This document shows, piece by piece, positions 9,324 to 18,285 of a stretch of DNA of 64,000 bases (within the stretch, counting starts at the first letter, position 1; each line of letters starts with the position of its first letter). Made by a program: the position numbers and the translations under genes. The notes under the pieces are model-generated. The model was not told the DNA's origin and ran no database searches. It saw only the letters and a program-made list of their open reading frames with translations. Location of the stretch: assembly GCF_018362775.1 (NCBI RefSeq), contig NZ_JAGYXY010000002.1, positions 240,769 through 304,768 of the forward strand. Reading direction: 5' to 3'. Source of the stretch: Alistipes montrealensis. Lineage in GTDB: Bacteria > Bacteroidota > Bacteroidia > Bacteroidales > Rikenellaceae.

Positions 9324-10178
9324 ATGTCTGCAATCCAAAAACTGGCACTCTTCGCATGCACCGCCGGGCTTTGCCTGAATACAGCCTGCAGCAAAGACGA
9401 CGACGGACCGAAAACACCCGGCGACGGCAAGGGAGAAGGCGTCATCCGCCTGGTCACCTACAATGTGGCGACGTTCCGATACGATGCGGAGAACTTCCCC
9501 GCACCGGACCGGGCCTACGCGGCGATCGGCAATTTCCTGAAAGAGATCGAAGCGGACGTTGTCTGTGTCAACGAGATCGACGACGGCGTACCGCGCACGG
9601 ACGGCATCGACCAACCGAAGCATTTCGCCGAAGTTATGGGTGGCTGGGACTATATTTTCGGCCCGGCGCTCGATCCGCACCCTACCGGCGGCCGCTACGG
9701 CGAGGCGGCTTTTTCCCGCAAAAAAGCCATTGCCAAAGACTATGTCTTCCTACCCCAGGGCGTCGGGACCGAGCGAAGGGTGATGTGCGTGTTGGAATTC
9801 GACGATTTCGTATTTCTCGCCACCCACCTCGAACATTCCAACGGAGCGGCGCACCCGGGGCAGATCGCTGTGATCAACGATTATGTCGACAACCATTACG
9901 CAAATTCGGCGAAACCCATTTTTCTGGCGGGCGACATGAACGCCCGGCCCGAATCGGAGACGATAGCCCTTTACCAGCAGAAATGGAAAGTCATCTCGGC
10001 CACGCAGCAGACCTTCCCGGCGAACAAACCCGACCGTTGCCTCGATTATATCCTGGCTTACAAGAACGATGCGAAATACCAGGTGGTGCAGTCACAGGTG
10101 GTACGGCTCTCAGGCTCCGTCAAACTGAACCTCGTTTCCGACCATTTGCCCGTATTTACCGACATCAAACTACAATAA
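9324..10178 (+). CDS. Surface lipoprotein of the endonuclease/exonuclease/phosphatase (EEP) superfamily
   Basis: 284-aa predicted phosphodiesterase or phosphatase of the EEP (DNase I-like) fold. The N terminus is a lipoprotein signal with Cys at about residue 22 followed by SKDDDG, which resembles the Bacteroidetes surface-export signal, so the enzyme probably faces outward. EEP landmarks: VTYNVATF, a catalytic-metal Glu in CVNEIDD, THLEHS, LAGDMNARPES (the GD.N motif) and the C-terminal SDHLPVF. EEP enzymes include nucleases, sphingomyelinases, inositol phosphatases and carbohydrate-linked phosphodiesterases. The neighbouring glycoside hydrolases favour a glycan or lipid phosphodiester over DNA. 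The EEP domain fused to the rhamnosidase at 11839-15327 is a clear relative (MGGW, SDHLPV and spacing shared). Confidence 0.9.
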   Translation: MSAIQKLALFACTAGLCLNTACSKDDDGPKTPGDGKGEGVIRLVTYNVATFRYDAENFPAPDRAYAAIGNFLKEIEADVVCVNEIDDGVPRTDGIDQPKHFAEVMGGWDYIFGPALDPHPTGGRYGEAAFSRKKAIAKDYVFLPQGVGTERRVMCVLEFDDFVFLATHLEHSNGAAHPGQIAVINDYVDNHYANSAKPIFLAGDMNARPESETIALYQQKWKVISATQQTFPANKPDRCLDYILAYKNDAKYQVVQSQVVRLSGSVKLNLVSDHLPVFTDIKLQ

Positions 10179-10184
10179 AAAAAT

Positions 10185-10192
10185 TAACTTTG
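10185..10192 (+). promoter_or_regulatory. Candidate -7 box (TAACTTTG) before the GH20 gene
   Basis: Exact match to the Bacteroidetes -7 consensus TAnnTTTG, 62 bp before the GH20 ATG. No clear TTTG -33 element is seen 19-21 nt upstream. It suggests that GH20-GH78-GH78 may also be transcribed separately from the SusCD genes. Confidence 0.5.
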
Positions 10193-10198
10193 CCTTAT

Positions 10199-10234
10199 CG
10201 GATATCAGCAGGGAGAAATCCCTGCCGATATTCG
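10199..10234 (+). other. Long 5'-UTR hairpin before GH20
   Basis: Inner stem 10208-10214 with 10219-10225 around a GAAA loop, extended by an outer stem (10199-10206 with 10227-10234, one weak pair). It falls between the candidate -7 box and the ATG at 10255, so it would be in the leader RNA. A GNRA tetraloop on a long stem suggests a stability or regulatory element. No T run follows. Confidence 0.55.
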
Positions 10235-10254
10235 TATTACCAAGCCGCAACCCG

Positions 10255-11832
10255 ATGAGAAACTCCATTCTATTGCTCTTTGCCGCTCTTTTCGCGGCTT
10301 CAGTCCGTGCTCAAAGCATCGACATCATTCCCCGGCCCCAAGCCCTGACCGAGGGCAAAGGCACGTTCCGGTTCTCCGCAAAAACAGCGATCGTCGCAGA
10401 CCCCGAACTCCGACGCCCGGCAGAACTATTCGCTGCGGACATTCAGCCCGTCGTCGGATACCGAATCTCCATAGCTGAAAAGGGAACCGTATCGCTCTCC
10501 GTAGACAACACGCTCGAAGCAGAAGAGTACTCCCTCGCGGTTACACCCAAAAACATCCGCATCCTCGGAGGATCGCCTCGCGCCGTATTCTACGCCTTGC
10601 AGACACTCTGGCAACTCTTAGCGCCCGACGGAACAGTACCCGCGGTCATCGTCCGCGACAAACCCTGTTTCGCACACCGCGGCGGAATGCTCGATTCCGG
10701 ACGGCATTACTTCTCCGTCGAGGAGGTAAAGCGGTTCATCGACATGCTCGCCATGCACAAACTCAACGTCTTCCACTGGCATCTGAGCGAGGACCAGGGA
10801 TGGCGCATCGAAATCAGGCGCTATCCCCGCCTCACCGAGGTCGGGTCCATACGCAAACAGACCGTCATCGGACGATACGACAAATCCGACGAAAGCCGCA
10901 ACCGGTACGACGGGACCCCCTACGGAGGTTTCTACACGCAGGACGACATACGCGAAATCGTGGCATATGCAGCCGAGCGGTACATCGAAGTAATTCCGGA
11001 GATCGACATGCCCGGACACATGTTAGGGGCCCTCGCATCCTATCCACAACTGGGATGCCGCGGAGAAGGATACGAGGTATGGACCCATTGGGGAATCTCC
11101 AAAGACGTGCTCTGCGCGGGAAAGGAGGCCACCTTCGAGTTCGTAGAGAACGTGCTGGCCGAGGTATTGGAACTATTTCCCTCCAAACTCATCCACGTCG
11201 GAGGGGACGAGTGTCCCAAGGAGCGCTGGAAGGAGTGTCCCGCCTGCCAGCAGCGAATCCGCGAAGAGGGTCTCAAGAACGAGAACGAATTGCAGAGTTA
11301 CTTCATGCACCGCGTCGAGAAGTGGCTCCACCAGCACGGACGCGAGCTCATCGGATGGGACGAGATCATGCAGGGAGGAATCTCCAAATCGGCCGTGATC
11401 ATGGCCTGGACCGATCAGTTCCGCGGAACTGACGCCGCAAGGAACGGAAACCGCGTAATCATGACACCCAAATGGAACTGCTACCTCGACTATGCACAGA
11501 CTTCAGAGCCCGAGAAACTCGAACCCATAGGACCCACACGATACCTATCCATGAGGCAGGTATACCGACTCGACCCTTACGACCGGCTCAAACCCAAAGA
11601 GTACGAGAACATTCTCGGAATACAGGGAAACGTATGGACAGAGTACATCGCAGACTTCGAACACCTACAGAAAATGGCATTGCCCCGCATGGCCGCGATA
11701 GCCGAAGTGGCTTGGGCATACGATAGGAAGGATTACGACGATTTCCAAAGCCGAGCGAAAAGACTCCTACCGACGTTATATACAAATGCAGGGTTTCAAT
11801 TCGCAAATTTCTTCTTCGAGAATATAGAATAA
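10255..11832 (+). CDS. GH20 exo-beta-N-acetylhexosaminidase
   Basis: 525-aa secreted glycosidase predicted to remove terminal beta-GlcNAc or beta-GalNAc by substrate-assisted catalysis. A cleavable signal peptide (about residues 1-20, ending VRAQ) leads into the GH20b N-terminal domain (IDIIPRPQALTEGKGTF). The catalytic barrel contains FHWHLSEDQGWRIEI, IPEIDMPGH, and the diagnostic HVGGDECPKERWKEC, where Asp-Glu are the polarising and acid/base pair. LIGWDEI and NVWTEYI complete the active-site set. The length fits a two-domain enzyme with no extra carbohydrate-binding module. It ends 6 bp before the fused rhamnosidase gene, so the two are translated from one message. In context it would trim hexosamine side chains from a rhamnose-containing glycan. 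Confidence 0.95.
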   Translation: MRNSILLLFAALFAASVRAQSIDIIPRPQALTEGKGTFRFSAKTAIVADPELRRPAELFAADIQPVVGYRISIAEKGTVSLSVDNTLEAEEYSLAVTPKNIRILGGSPRAVFYALQTLWQLLAPDGTVPAVIVRDKPCFAHRGGMLDSGRHYFSVEEVKRFIDMLAMHKLNVFHWHLSEDQGWRIEIRRYPRLTEVGSIRKQTVIGRYDKSDESRNRYDGTPYGGFYTQDDIREIVAYAAERYIEVIPEIDMPGHMLGALASYPQLGCRGEGYEVWTHWGISKDVLCAGKEATFEFVENVLAEVLELFPSKLIHVGGDECPKERWKECPACQQRIREEGLKNENELQSYFMHRVEKWLHQHGRELIGWDEIMQGGISKSAVIMAWTDQFRGTDAARNGNRVIMTPKWNCYLDYAQTSEPEKLEPIGPTRYLSMRQVYRLDPYDRLKPKEYENILGIQGNVWTEYIADFEHLQKMALPRMAAIAEVAWAYDRKDYDDFQSRAKRLLPTLYTNAGFQFANFFFENIE

Positions 11833-11838
11833 AAAACG

Positions 11839-14800
11839 ATGAAAACAAGACCCTGTATCCTCCTGCTATCGGCGGCGCTCCTGCTGCTGACGCCCTGCGG
11901 AGCATCGAGCAAGGAGCCCGCCGGCGTCGCAGTAGCACATATGACCTGCGAATACCTGGAAAGCCCCGCCGGGCTGGACATCCGGCAGCCGCGCTTCAGT
12001 TGGACGCTCGAAGCGACGGATTCCAGCGAATATGCTCAGGCTCAGAGCGCCTACCGCATCGTCGTGTCGGATTCCGCAGACGCAAAAAGGCCGGGCAGCA
12101 TGTGGGACACGGGCTGGGTCGATTCGGACGCTTCGCAACTGATCCGCTACGCCGGAAAACCACTCGCATCGGACCGCACCTACTACTGGAAGGTGCAGAT
12201 CCGGGACCAGCGGGGACGCACCTCGCCGTGGAGCGAGACCCAGAGCTGGACAACAGGGTTGTTCGACCCCGGCGACTGGTCGGCGCGGTGGATCGGCAGC
12301 GACGAGGTGCTGGACACAACCTCCAAAGAGGACTGCAACATCAGCGACCCCTGGCTGCGCAAGCGGGTAACACTTAAAAAACGCCCGGCGCGCGCCGTGA
12401 TGTTCATCGCATCGGTCGGCTACCACGAACTCTACGTCAACGGCCAGAAGATCGGCGACCACATCCTGGCCCCCGCGGTCAGCGACCACACCTTCCGGGC
12501 ACGCTACATCGCCTACGACATTGCCCCCTTCCTGCACAAAGGCGAAAACGTCGTCGCGCTGTGGCTCGGGACCTCGTGGTCGATCTTTCCCTCCTACGAC
12601 ATCGAAAGCCGTCCCCGTACGCCGATCGTGCTGGCGCAGGCCGACATCTACTACCAAAACCCCTCCGGAACCCCCGATCTGCGCATCGCCACCGACACGA
12701 GATGGAAAGTACACCCAAGCCCCAACAAACTCACCGGGCGCTGGCGTACGGGCAGCATGGGCGGCGAACTGTGGGACGCACGCCGGGAACTCCCGGAATG
12801 GAACATCCTCGCCTGCGATGAAACCCCGTGGCAGCAAGCGACGGAATACGCGCCGCAACTGCGGCTCTCGGCACAAACGACTTACCCCAACCGGGCTTTC
12901 GCGGAGATCACGCCCGCAGACATCGAGCAACTGACAGACGGCACATACCGCGTCGATATGGGTGTTAATTTCACCGGATGGACCTCCATCCGCGTCAAGG
13001 CCCGCCCCGGTAAACGCGTCGAGTTCCTCTTTTCGGAACGGGAACAGTTGCCGATGACCTTCGGCATTCGCAGCGCCTGCATCGTCGGGCCTTCGGGCGA
13101 AGCGACATTCCGCAACCGTTTCAATTACAGCGGTGGACGGTGGATCACCATCCGGGGAGCCTCGGAAAAACCCGCTCCCGCCGACATCCGAGGATGGGCC
13201 GTCCGGACCGATTTTCCGCGGACAGCCCGTTTCGCCTGCTCGGACACGTTGCAAAATTGGATTTACGACCGGGTACTATGGACCTTCCAGAACCTCTCCC
13301 TCGGAGGCTACATCGTCGATTGTTCGCAGCGCGAACGGCTGGGTTACGGCGGCGATGCGCACGCCACGAGCGAAACGGGGCTGACGAACTTCGCCATGGG
13401 CGCGTTCTACACCAAATGGATGGAGGACTGGCGCGACGTACAGGGACGCCGGACCCGGAAGGACCGATCCGCAGACGGCGATCTCCCACACTCGGCGCCG
13501 ACCTATGGCGGCGGAGGCGGGCCGGCCTGGGGCGGTATCTGCGCCACGCTCCCGTGGTACGTCTATCAATACGAAGGCGACGAGCAGATTCTGCGCGACA
13601 ATTTCCCGCTGATCGAAAACTGGCTCGCATTCCTCGCGTCGCACACCCGCGACGGACTGCTCCGGCGCTGGGGAGGCCGCTGGGACTACCTCGCCGACTG
13701 GCTGTGGCCCGGCGCCACAGCCGAGGGCATGAACAACGACAAACCGCAGGCCGAATGTTTCAACAGTTGCTACTACGCCTACAACCTCGCCACAGCGGCG
13801 CAGATTGCTTCCGTGATCGGCCGCGACAGTTGCGCCGCGGCCTGGAACGCCCGGGCCGACGAGGTCCGGCAGGCCGTTCACCGTGCCTACTACGACCCGG
13901 CAGACCACAGTTACTGCGACCGCTCGATGGGCAACCTCGCAGCGGCGCTGATAGGCGGAGTCCCGCCTCCGGAACTGTGGCCCGTGGTCCTGAAACGACT
14001 CGAACGGGAAATCCTCGAAGTCCGCAAAGGCCATATCCACGTGGGAATCACCGGAGGAGCGCTGTTATTTAAACTGCTCCGTGAACTGGGACGCGACGAC
14101 CTGATTTACAGCATGACCTCGCAAACCGGCTATCCCGGATGGGGCTACATGAAGGCATCGGGAGCCACTTCGATCTGGGAGATGTGGGAAAAGGACCTGC
14201 GCGGGCACTCGCTGCTCCACAGTTCGTTCCTCTACCCGGGAGCGTGGTATATCGACGGCGTGGCGGGTATCCGGACCGACCCGGAACACCCCGGGTTCCG
14301 GCGCTTCGTCATCCGCGTGCCGCGGCTGGAACAGGAGCACATCAACTGGGCGGAGGCCTCGGTGGAGACCCCCGCCGGAACCGTCATATCGTCGTGGAAA
14401 CAACACGGCGGCACACTGTCGCTCAACGCGACCGTTCCGCCCAACACCGTAGCCACGGTCCTGATCCCCGACCGTCCCGGAACACGCATCGTGGAGTCTT
14501 CGGGCCATGCCCAACCGCTGGGAACGGAGGCCGGATATGTCCGCTACCGGGTTCCGGCCGGAAAATACGCCTTCCGGCAGACGCCGGACACGACGGCCCG
14601 CACGGTACGCCTTACAACCTACAACGTCGGCGTATTCAACAAGTATGTCCGCAACGACTATCCGTTCGTCGCCGACATCCTCAGGGAGACAGGGGCCGAA
14701 ACCGTCTGCCTGAACGAACTCGACAGCTGCACGACCCGCACGGGCGGCGTCTTCCAACTCGGGCGCATCGCCGCGCTGATGGGCGGCTGGAACCACCGCT

Positions 14801-15327
14801 ACGCCGCAGCCATGCCCTACCGCGGCGGGGCGTACGGCATCGGCGTCATGACTCGTAAAAAAGTCCTCAACTCGTTTACCGTATGCCTGCCCAAAGCCAA
14901 CGGAAGCGAGCCGCGGGCGCTGGCCGTCCTCGAACTGGAAGATTACGTGATCGCCTCCACGCACCTCGATTACGCTACGCCCGAAGCGCAGTTGCAGCAG
15001 ATCGGGGTGATCACGCGCGTGATAAAGGAGCGGTACGGCAAATCCGGAAAGCCCGTCTTCCTAGGCGGCGACATGAACGCCACGCCCGGTTCACGGGCGA
15101 TCGAAGCGCTGAAGCGCGACTGGACCGTGCTGACCGAAACTTGCCGGGGAACCGTCCCTTCGGAAGCCCCGTGCGACTGCATCGACTACATCCTGCAACT
15201 CGACAACGGCGTCCCGTGCGAGGTCGTATTTTCAGGCGTTGTGAACCGCAGCGCCGCCGGCGACATCGCCAAAGCCTCGGACCACCTGCCCGTGACGCTC
15301 GAAGTAAGGCTGCCGAAAAAGAGATAA
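11839..15327 (+). CDS. GH78 alpha-L-rhamnosidase fused to a C-terminal EEP phosphodiesterase domain
   Basis: 1162-aa bifunctional protein. The N-terminal signal peptide contains a Cys (LLTPC) in a poor lipobox. Residues about 30-900 form a complete GH78 rhamnosidase: N-terminal Fn3-like unit (PRFSWTLEA), beta-sandwich domains, the (alpha/alpha)6 barrel with the acidic motif VDCSQRERLGYGGDA near residue 493, GGRWDYLADWLWPG, TSIWEMWEKD, and the C-terminal sandwich. From about residue 920 the sequence switches to an EEP domain: LTTYNVGVF, CLNELDSC, STHLDYA, GGDMNATPGS, SDHLPVTLEV. The reading frame is continuous with no internal stop, so this is a true fusion and not two genes. The combination implies that alpha-rhamnosyl and phosphodiester bonds lie close together in one substrate. 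Catalytic residues of both halves look intact. Confidence 0.9.
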   Translation: MKTRPCILLLSAALLLLTPCGASSKEPAGVAVAHMTCEYLESPAGLDIRQPRFSWTLEATDSSEYAQAQSAYRIVVSDSADAKRPGSMWDTGWVDSDASQLIRYAGKPLASDRTYYWKVQIRDQRGRTSPWSETQSWTTGLFDPGDWSARWIGSDEVLDTTSKEDCNISDPWLRKRVTLKKRPARAVMFIASVGYHELYVNGQKIGDHILAPAVSDHTFRARYIAYDIAPFLHKGENVVALWLGTSWSIFPSYDIESRPRTPIVLAQADIYYQNPSGTPDLRIATDTRWKVHPSPNKLTGRWRTGSMGGELWDARRELPEWNILACDETPWQQATEYAPQLRLSAQTTYPNRAFAEITPADIEQLTDGTYRVDMGVNFTGWTSIRVKARPGKRVEFLFSEREQLPMTFGIRSACIVGPSGEATFRNRFNYSGGRWITIRGASEKPAPADIRGWAVRTDFPRTARFACSDTLQNWIYDRVLWTFQNLSLGGYIVDCSQRERLGYGGDAHATSETGLTNFAMGAFYTKWMEDWRDVQGRRTRKDRSADGDLPHSAPTYGGGGGPAWGGICATLPWYVYQYEGDEQILRDNFPLIENWLAFLASHTRDGLLRRWGGRWDYLADWLWPGATAEGMNNDKPQAECFNSCYYAYNLATAAQIASVIGRDSCAAAWNARADEVRQAVHRAYYDPADHSYCDRSMGNLAAALIGGVPPPELWPVVLKRLEREILEVRKGHIHVGITGGALLFKLLRELGRDDLIYSMTSQTGYPGWGYMKASGATSIWEMWEKDLRGHSLLHSSFLYPGAWYIDGVAGIRTDPEHPGFRRFVIRVPRLEQEHINWAEASVETPAGTVISSWKQHGGTLSLNATVPPNTVATVLIPDRPGTRIVESSGHAQPLGTEAGYVRYRVPAGKYAFRQTPDTTARTVRLTTYNVGVFNKYVRNDYPFVADILRETGAETVCLNELDSCTTRTGGVFQLGRIAALMGGWNHRYAAAMPYRGGAYGIGVMTRKKVLNSFTVCLPKANGSEPRALAVLELEDYVIASTHLDYATPEAQLQQIGVITRVIKERYGKSGKPVFLGGDMNATPGSRAIEALKRDWTVLTETCRGTVPSEAPCDCIDYILQLDNGVPCEVVFSGVVNRSAAGDIAKASDHLPVTLEVRLPKKR

Positions 15328-15358
15328 CCCGCCCTGCGACCCAATAAAAACCCAACCC

Positions 15359-18166
15359 ATGAAACCACATCCGATACGATTCCTCATTCTCTGCCTTTTC
15401 GCCCTGCTCCCCGCCGGGGCGCACGCACAAGGCTTTTCGGCCTGTGAACTGAAATGCGAATACCTCGAAAATCCGCTGGCCGTGAACACCCTTACGCCGA
15501 AATTCAGTTGGAAAGCCGCTTCGGAACGGCGGGGATTCGTCCAAAGTGCCTACGAAATACGTGTTGCCGACACCCGGGAAGAACTCGCCGCCAGACACGC
15601 ATGCCTGTGGGACAGCGGAAAGGTACGCAGCGGGCAGTCGCTGCACATCCCTTATGCGGGAGCGGCGCTCTGTCCGGGAGAGTTCTATTATTGGAGCGTC
15701 CGCATCTATGACGCGGCCGGAAAAGCCTCCGCATGGAGCGAACCGGCCCGGTTCGGGATCGGGTTGCTCGGCGAAAAGGACTGGGAAGGCGCGCAATGGA
15801 TCGCCCTGGAACTAATGCCCGAAAAGGAGCGGCTGGTTCCGGGCGCAGCCAACAACGCGACGCTCCGGGAACGGCTCGGCGGCCGCAACCCGGGCCGGAA
15901 CAAACTCCCGCAGTTCCGCCGCGAGATCGACGTGCGCAAGCCCCTGAACCGGGCCGTGGCCTACGTCTCGGGCCTCGGACATTTCGACTTTTTCCTCAAC
16001 GGCCGCAAGGTGGGCGATCACCTGTTCGACCCCGCCGCCACGGACTACGACAAACTCGTGAACTATGTTCCCTTCGAGGTAACCCCGCTGCTGCAGCAAG
16101 GCCGCAACGCGCTGGGCGTGATGCTCGGCAACGGATTTATCAGCATTCCCCGGGAACGTTACTACAAAGGGCTTGCGAGTTACATGTACCCCAAAATGAT
16201 CCTCAAACTGACGCTCGAATATGCGGACGGCAGCCGCGAAACGGTAGTCTCCGACACATCGTGGCGCACGACCGAAAGCCCCGTGACTTACAGCAGTATC
16301 TACGGGGGCGAGGACTACGACGCAACGCTCCTGCGGGAAGGCTGGATGGAACCGGGCTACAACGATTCGGCATGGCAGCGGGCGCTGCCCGCGCCGCTTG
16401 GCGAAGGAACCGTTTTACAGGCACAGACCGCCTACCCGCTGCGCGTCATGCAGCAATTCCGCCCCGTAACCCGCCGCCTTACCCGCCATGGCAAATGGCT
16501 CTATGACCTGGGGCAGAATTTCCAGGGAATCGTGCAACTGACCGTAACAGGTAAAAAGGGGCAACGCGTGATGATCCACGCCACGGAACTGTACGACGAA
16601 AAAGCCGATTCGGTGCATCGGTACGGCGGCTATAAGGACGAAGTGCGCTTCACCTACACCATCGGCAGCGACGATCGGCCGGAAACCTGGCATCCCCAGT
16701 TCACCAACTACGGACTGCGCTACGTGCAAGTAACGGGGGCTGTACCCGCCGGGGAGAAAAATCCCGACGGACTGCCCGTCATTGGAGAGATCGTCGGACT
16801 GCATGTCCGCAACTCGGCCCCGGCTACCGGGTCATTCCGCTGTTCGGACGAACTGCTCAACCGCATAAACACGCTGATCGAATGGGGCATTAAAGGCAAT
16901 ATGGGCAGTTTTATGACCGACTGCCCCCACCGCGAAAAACTGCCGTGGATAGAGCAGTTGCACCTGATGTTCGGATCACTGCAATCCAGTTTCGACCTTT
17001 ACAAACTCTACGAGAAGATAGCGGCCGACATGGCGGCGGCCCAGTGGGAAAACGGACTTGTGCCCGACGTGGCGCCGATGTACTTCCTTTTCGGCGGCGG
17101 ATTCGTTGATTCGCCCGAATGGGGTAGTTCGATGATCCTCGTCCCGTGGAAGGTCTACGAATACTACGGCGATCCGTCGCTCGTCGAACGGCATTACGAC
17201 AGCATGAAACGCTACCTGGAGTACCTCGAATCGAAAGCGACCGACTACATTCTCAGCCACGGGCTGGGTGACTGGTGCGACATCGGCCCCAAACGGCCCG
17301 GCGTATCGCAGCATACGTCGCTCGCGGCCACCGCGACGCCCGTCTTTTACATGGACGCCGTAACGATGACCAGGGCCGCGGAACTGCTCGGCAGGGAGCA
17401 AGACGCCATAAGGTTCCGGCAACTGGCGGAGAAGATCAAACGCTCCTATAACACCAAATTCTTCCATCCCGACACCAAATCCTACGACCGGGGCAGTCAA
17501 GCGGCCAATGCGATCGCCCTGTGCGCCGGACTGGTCGCCCCGGACGACGAACGGGCCGTGGCTGAAAACATCGCAGCCGACATCCGCGCCCGGGGCAACG
17601 CCCTGACGGCCGGCGACGTGGGCTACAACTTCGTGCTGCGGGCCCTCGAAGCCCACGGCATGTCGGAGGTCATCTACGCCATGAACTCGCGCTACGACGT
17701 ACCCGGATACGGCTACCAGATCGCCCGGGGCGCTACCGCCCTGCCCGAAACATGGGACGCCCGCACAGACCACTCGCACAACCACTTGATGCTCGGACAC
17801 CTGCAAGAGTGGTTCTACACACAGGTCGGGGGCATTCAGCGTGACCCGCAATCGCCGGCCTACAAACAATTCATCGTAAAACCGGCTGTTGTCGGGGGAA
17901 TCACGTTCGCCCGGACCTCGTTCGAGTCACCCTACGGCACGATCTCGACCGGCTGGGAGACGACGCCCGGCGGATTCCGGATGAAGGTTGCGGTTCCGGC
18001 CAACACGACGGCGCAAATCTGGATTCCAGCTGTCCCGGACGACCCCGTAACGGAGTCGGGCATCCGAGCCGACCGGGCCAGCGGCGTGCGCCACCTGTTC
18101 GACGCCGGCGGATATAAAGTCTACGAAGCCGGAGGTGGAACCTACCGTTTTGCGGCCGGGAATTGA
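15359..18166 (+). CDS. GH78 alpha-L-rhamnosidase
   Basis: 935-aa secreted enzyme predicted to hydrolyse terminal alpha-L-rhamnose. The signal peptide ends at AHAQ (about residue 21). It shares the N-terminal start with the upstream enzyme (CEYLENPLAVNTLTPKFSW), then has rhamnosidase beta domains, and an (alpha/alpha)6 barrel with the acidic motif TDCPHREKLPWIEQ near residue 520. This is the REKLPWIEQ subtype, different from the RERLGYGGDA subtype of the neighbour, so the two enzymes probably act on different rhamnosyl linkages. Downstream landmarks are LGDWCDIGP, GYGYQIARGATALPETWDA and HSHNHLMLGHLQEWFY. It is the last gene of the + strand locus, 31 bp after the fusion gene, and is followed by a bidirectional terminator. 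Confidence 0.93.
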   Translation: MKPHPIRFLILCLFALLPAGAHAQGFSACELKCEYLENPLAVNTLTPKFSWKAASERRGFVQSAYEIRVADTREELAARHACLWDSGKVRSGQSLHIPYAGAALCPGEFYYWSVRIYDAAGKASAWSEPARFGIGLLGEKDWEGAQWIALELMPEKERLVPGAANNATLRERLGGRNPGRNKLPQFRREIDVRKPLNRAVAYVSGLGHFDFFLNGRKVGDHLFDPAATDYDKLVNYVPFEVTPLLQQGRNALGVMLGNGFISIPRERYYKGLASYMYPKMILKLTLEYADGSRETVVSDTSWRTTESPVTYSSIYGGEDYDATLLREGWMEPGYNDSAWQRALPAPLGEGTVLQAQTAYPLRVMQQFRPVTRRLTRHGKWLYDLGQNFQGIVQLTVTGKKGQRVMIHATELYDEKADSVHRYGGYKDEVRFTYTIGSDDRPETWHPQFTNYGLRYVQVTGAVPAGEKNPDGLPVIGEIVGLHVRNSAPATGSFRCSDELLNRINTLIEWGIKGNMGSFMTDCPHREKLPWIEQLHLMFGSLQSSFDLYKLYEKIAADMAAAQWENGLVPDVAPMYFLFGGGFVDSPEWGSSMILVPWKVYEYYGDPSLVERHYDSMKRYLEYLESKATDYILSHGLGDWCDIGPKRPGVSQHTSLAATATPVFYMDAVTMTRAAELLGREQDAIRFRQLAEKIKRSYNTKFFHPDTKSYDRGSQAANAIALCAGLVAPDDERAVAENIAADIRARGNALTAGDVGYNFVLRALEAHGMSEVIYAMNSRYDVPGYGYQIARGATALPETWDARTDHSHNHLMLGHLQEWFYTQVGGIQRDPQSPAYKQFIVKPAVVGGITFARTSFESPYGTISTGWETTPGGFRMKVAVPANTTAQIWIPAVPDDPVTESGIRADRASGVRHLFDAGGYKVYEAGGGTYRFAAGN

Positions 18167-18167
18167 A

Positions 18168-18193
18168 AAAGCGCCTGCAAATGCAGGCGCTTT
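18168..18193. terminator. Bidirectional rho-independent terminator between the two loci
   Basis: 11-bp perfect stem (18168-18178 with 18183-18193) closed by a 4-nt loop, with A residues before and T residues after. It lies between convergent genes (GH78 on +, permease on -) and can stop both transcripts. Confidence 0.85.
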
Positions 18194-18285
18194 CGTTTAC
18201 CATACCGGGACCCTGTAACGCGCAGGGTCGGAAGCCGCATAAAGTCAGAATGAGTCGAATCGGTTTCATCCTGTCTTGCGTCGTA

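Noticed and set aside
9324..10178. Calling the EEP lipoprotein a DNase
   Set aside because: The fold allows it, but context with GH20, GH78 and an EEP-GH78 fusion favours a glycan phosphodiester; no competence or nuclease partners are nearby.
10199..10234. Hairpin considered as the terminator of the upstream EEP gene
   Set aside because: No T run follows and a -7 box lies upstream of it, so a leader structure for GH20 is more likely.
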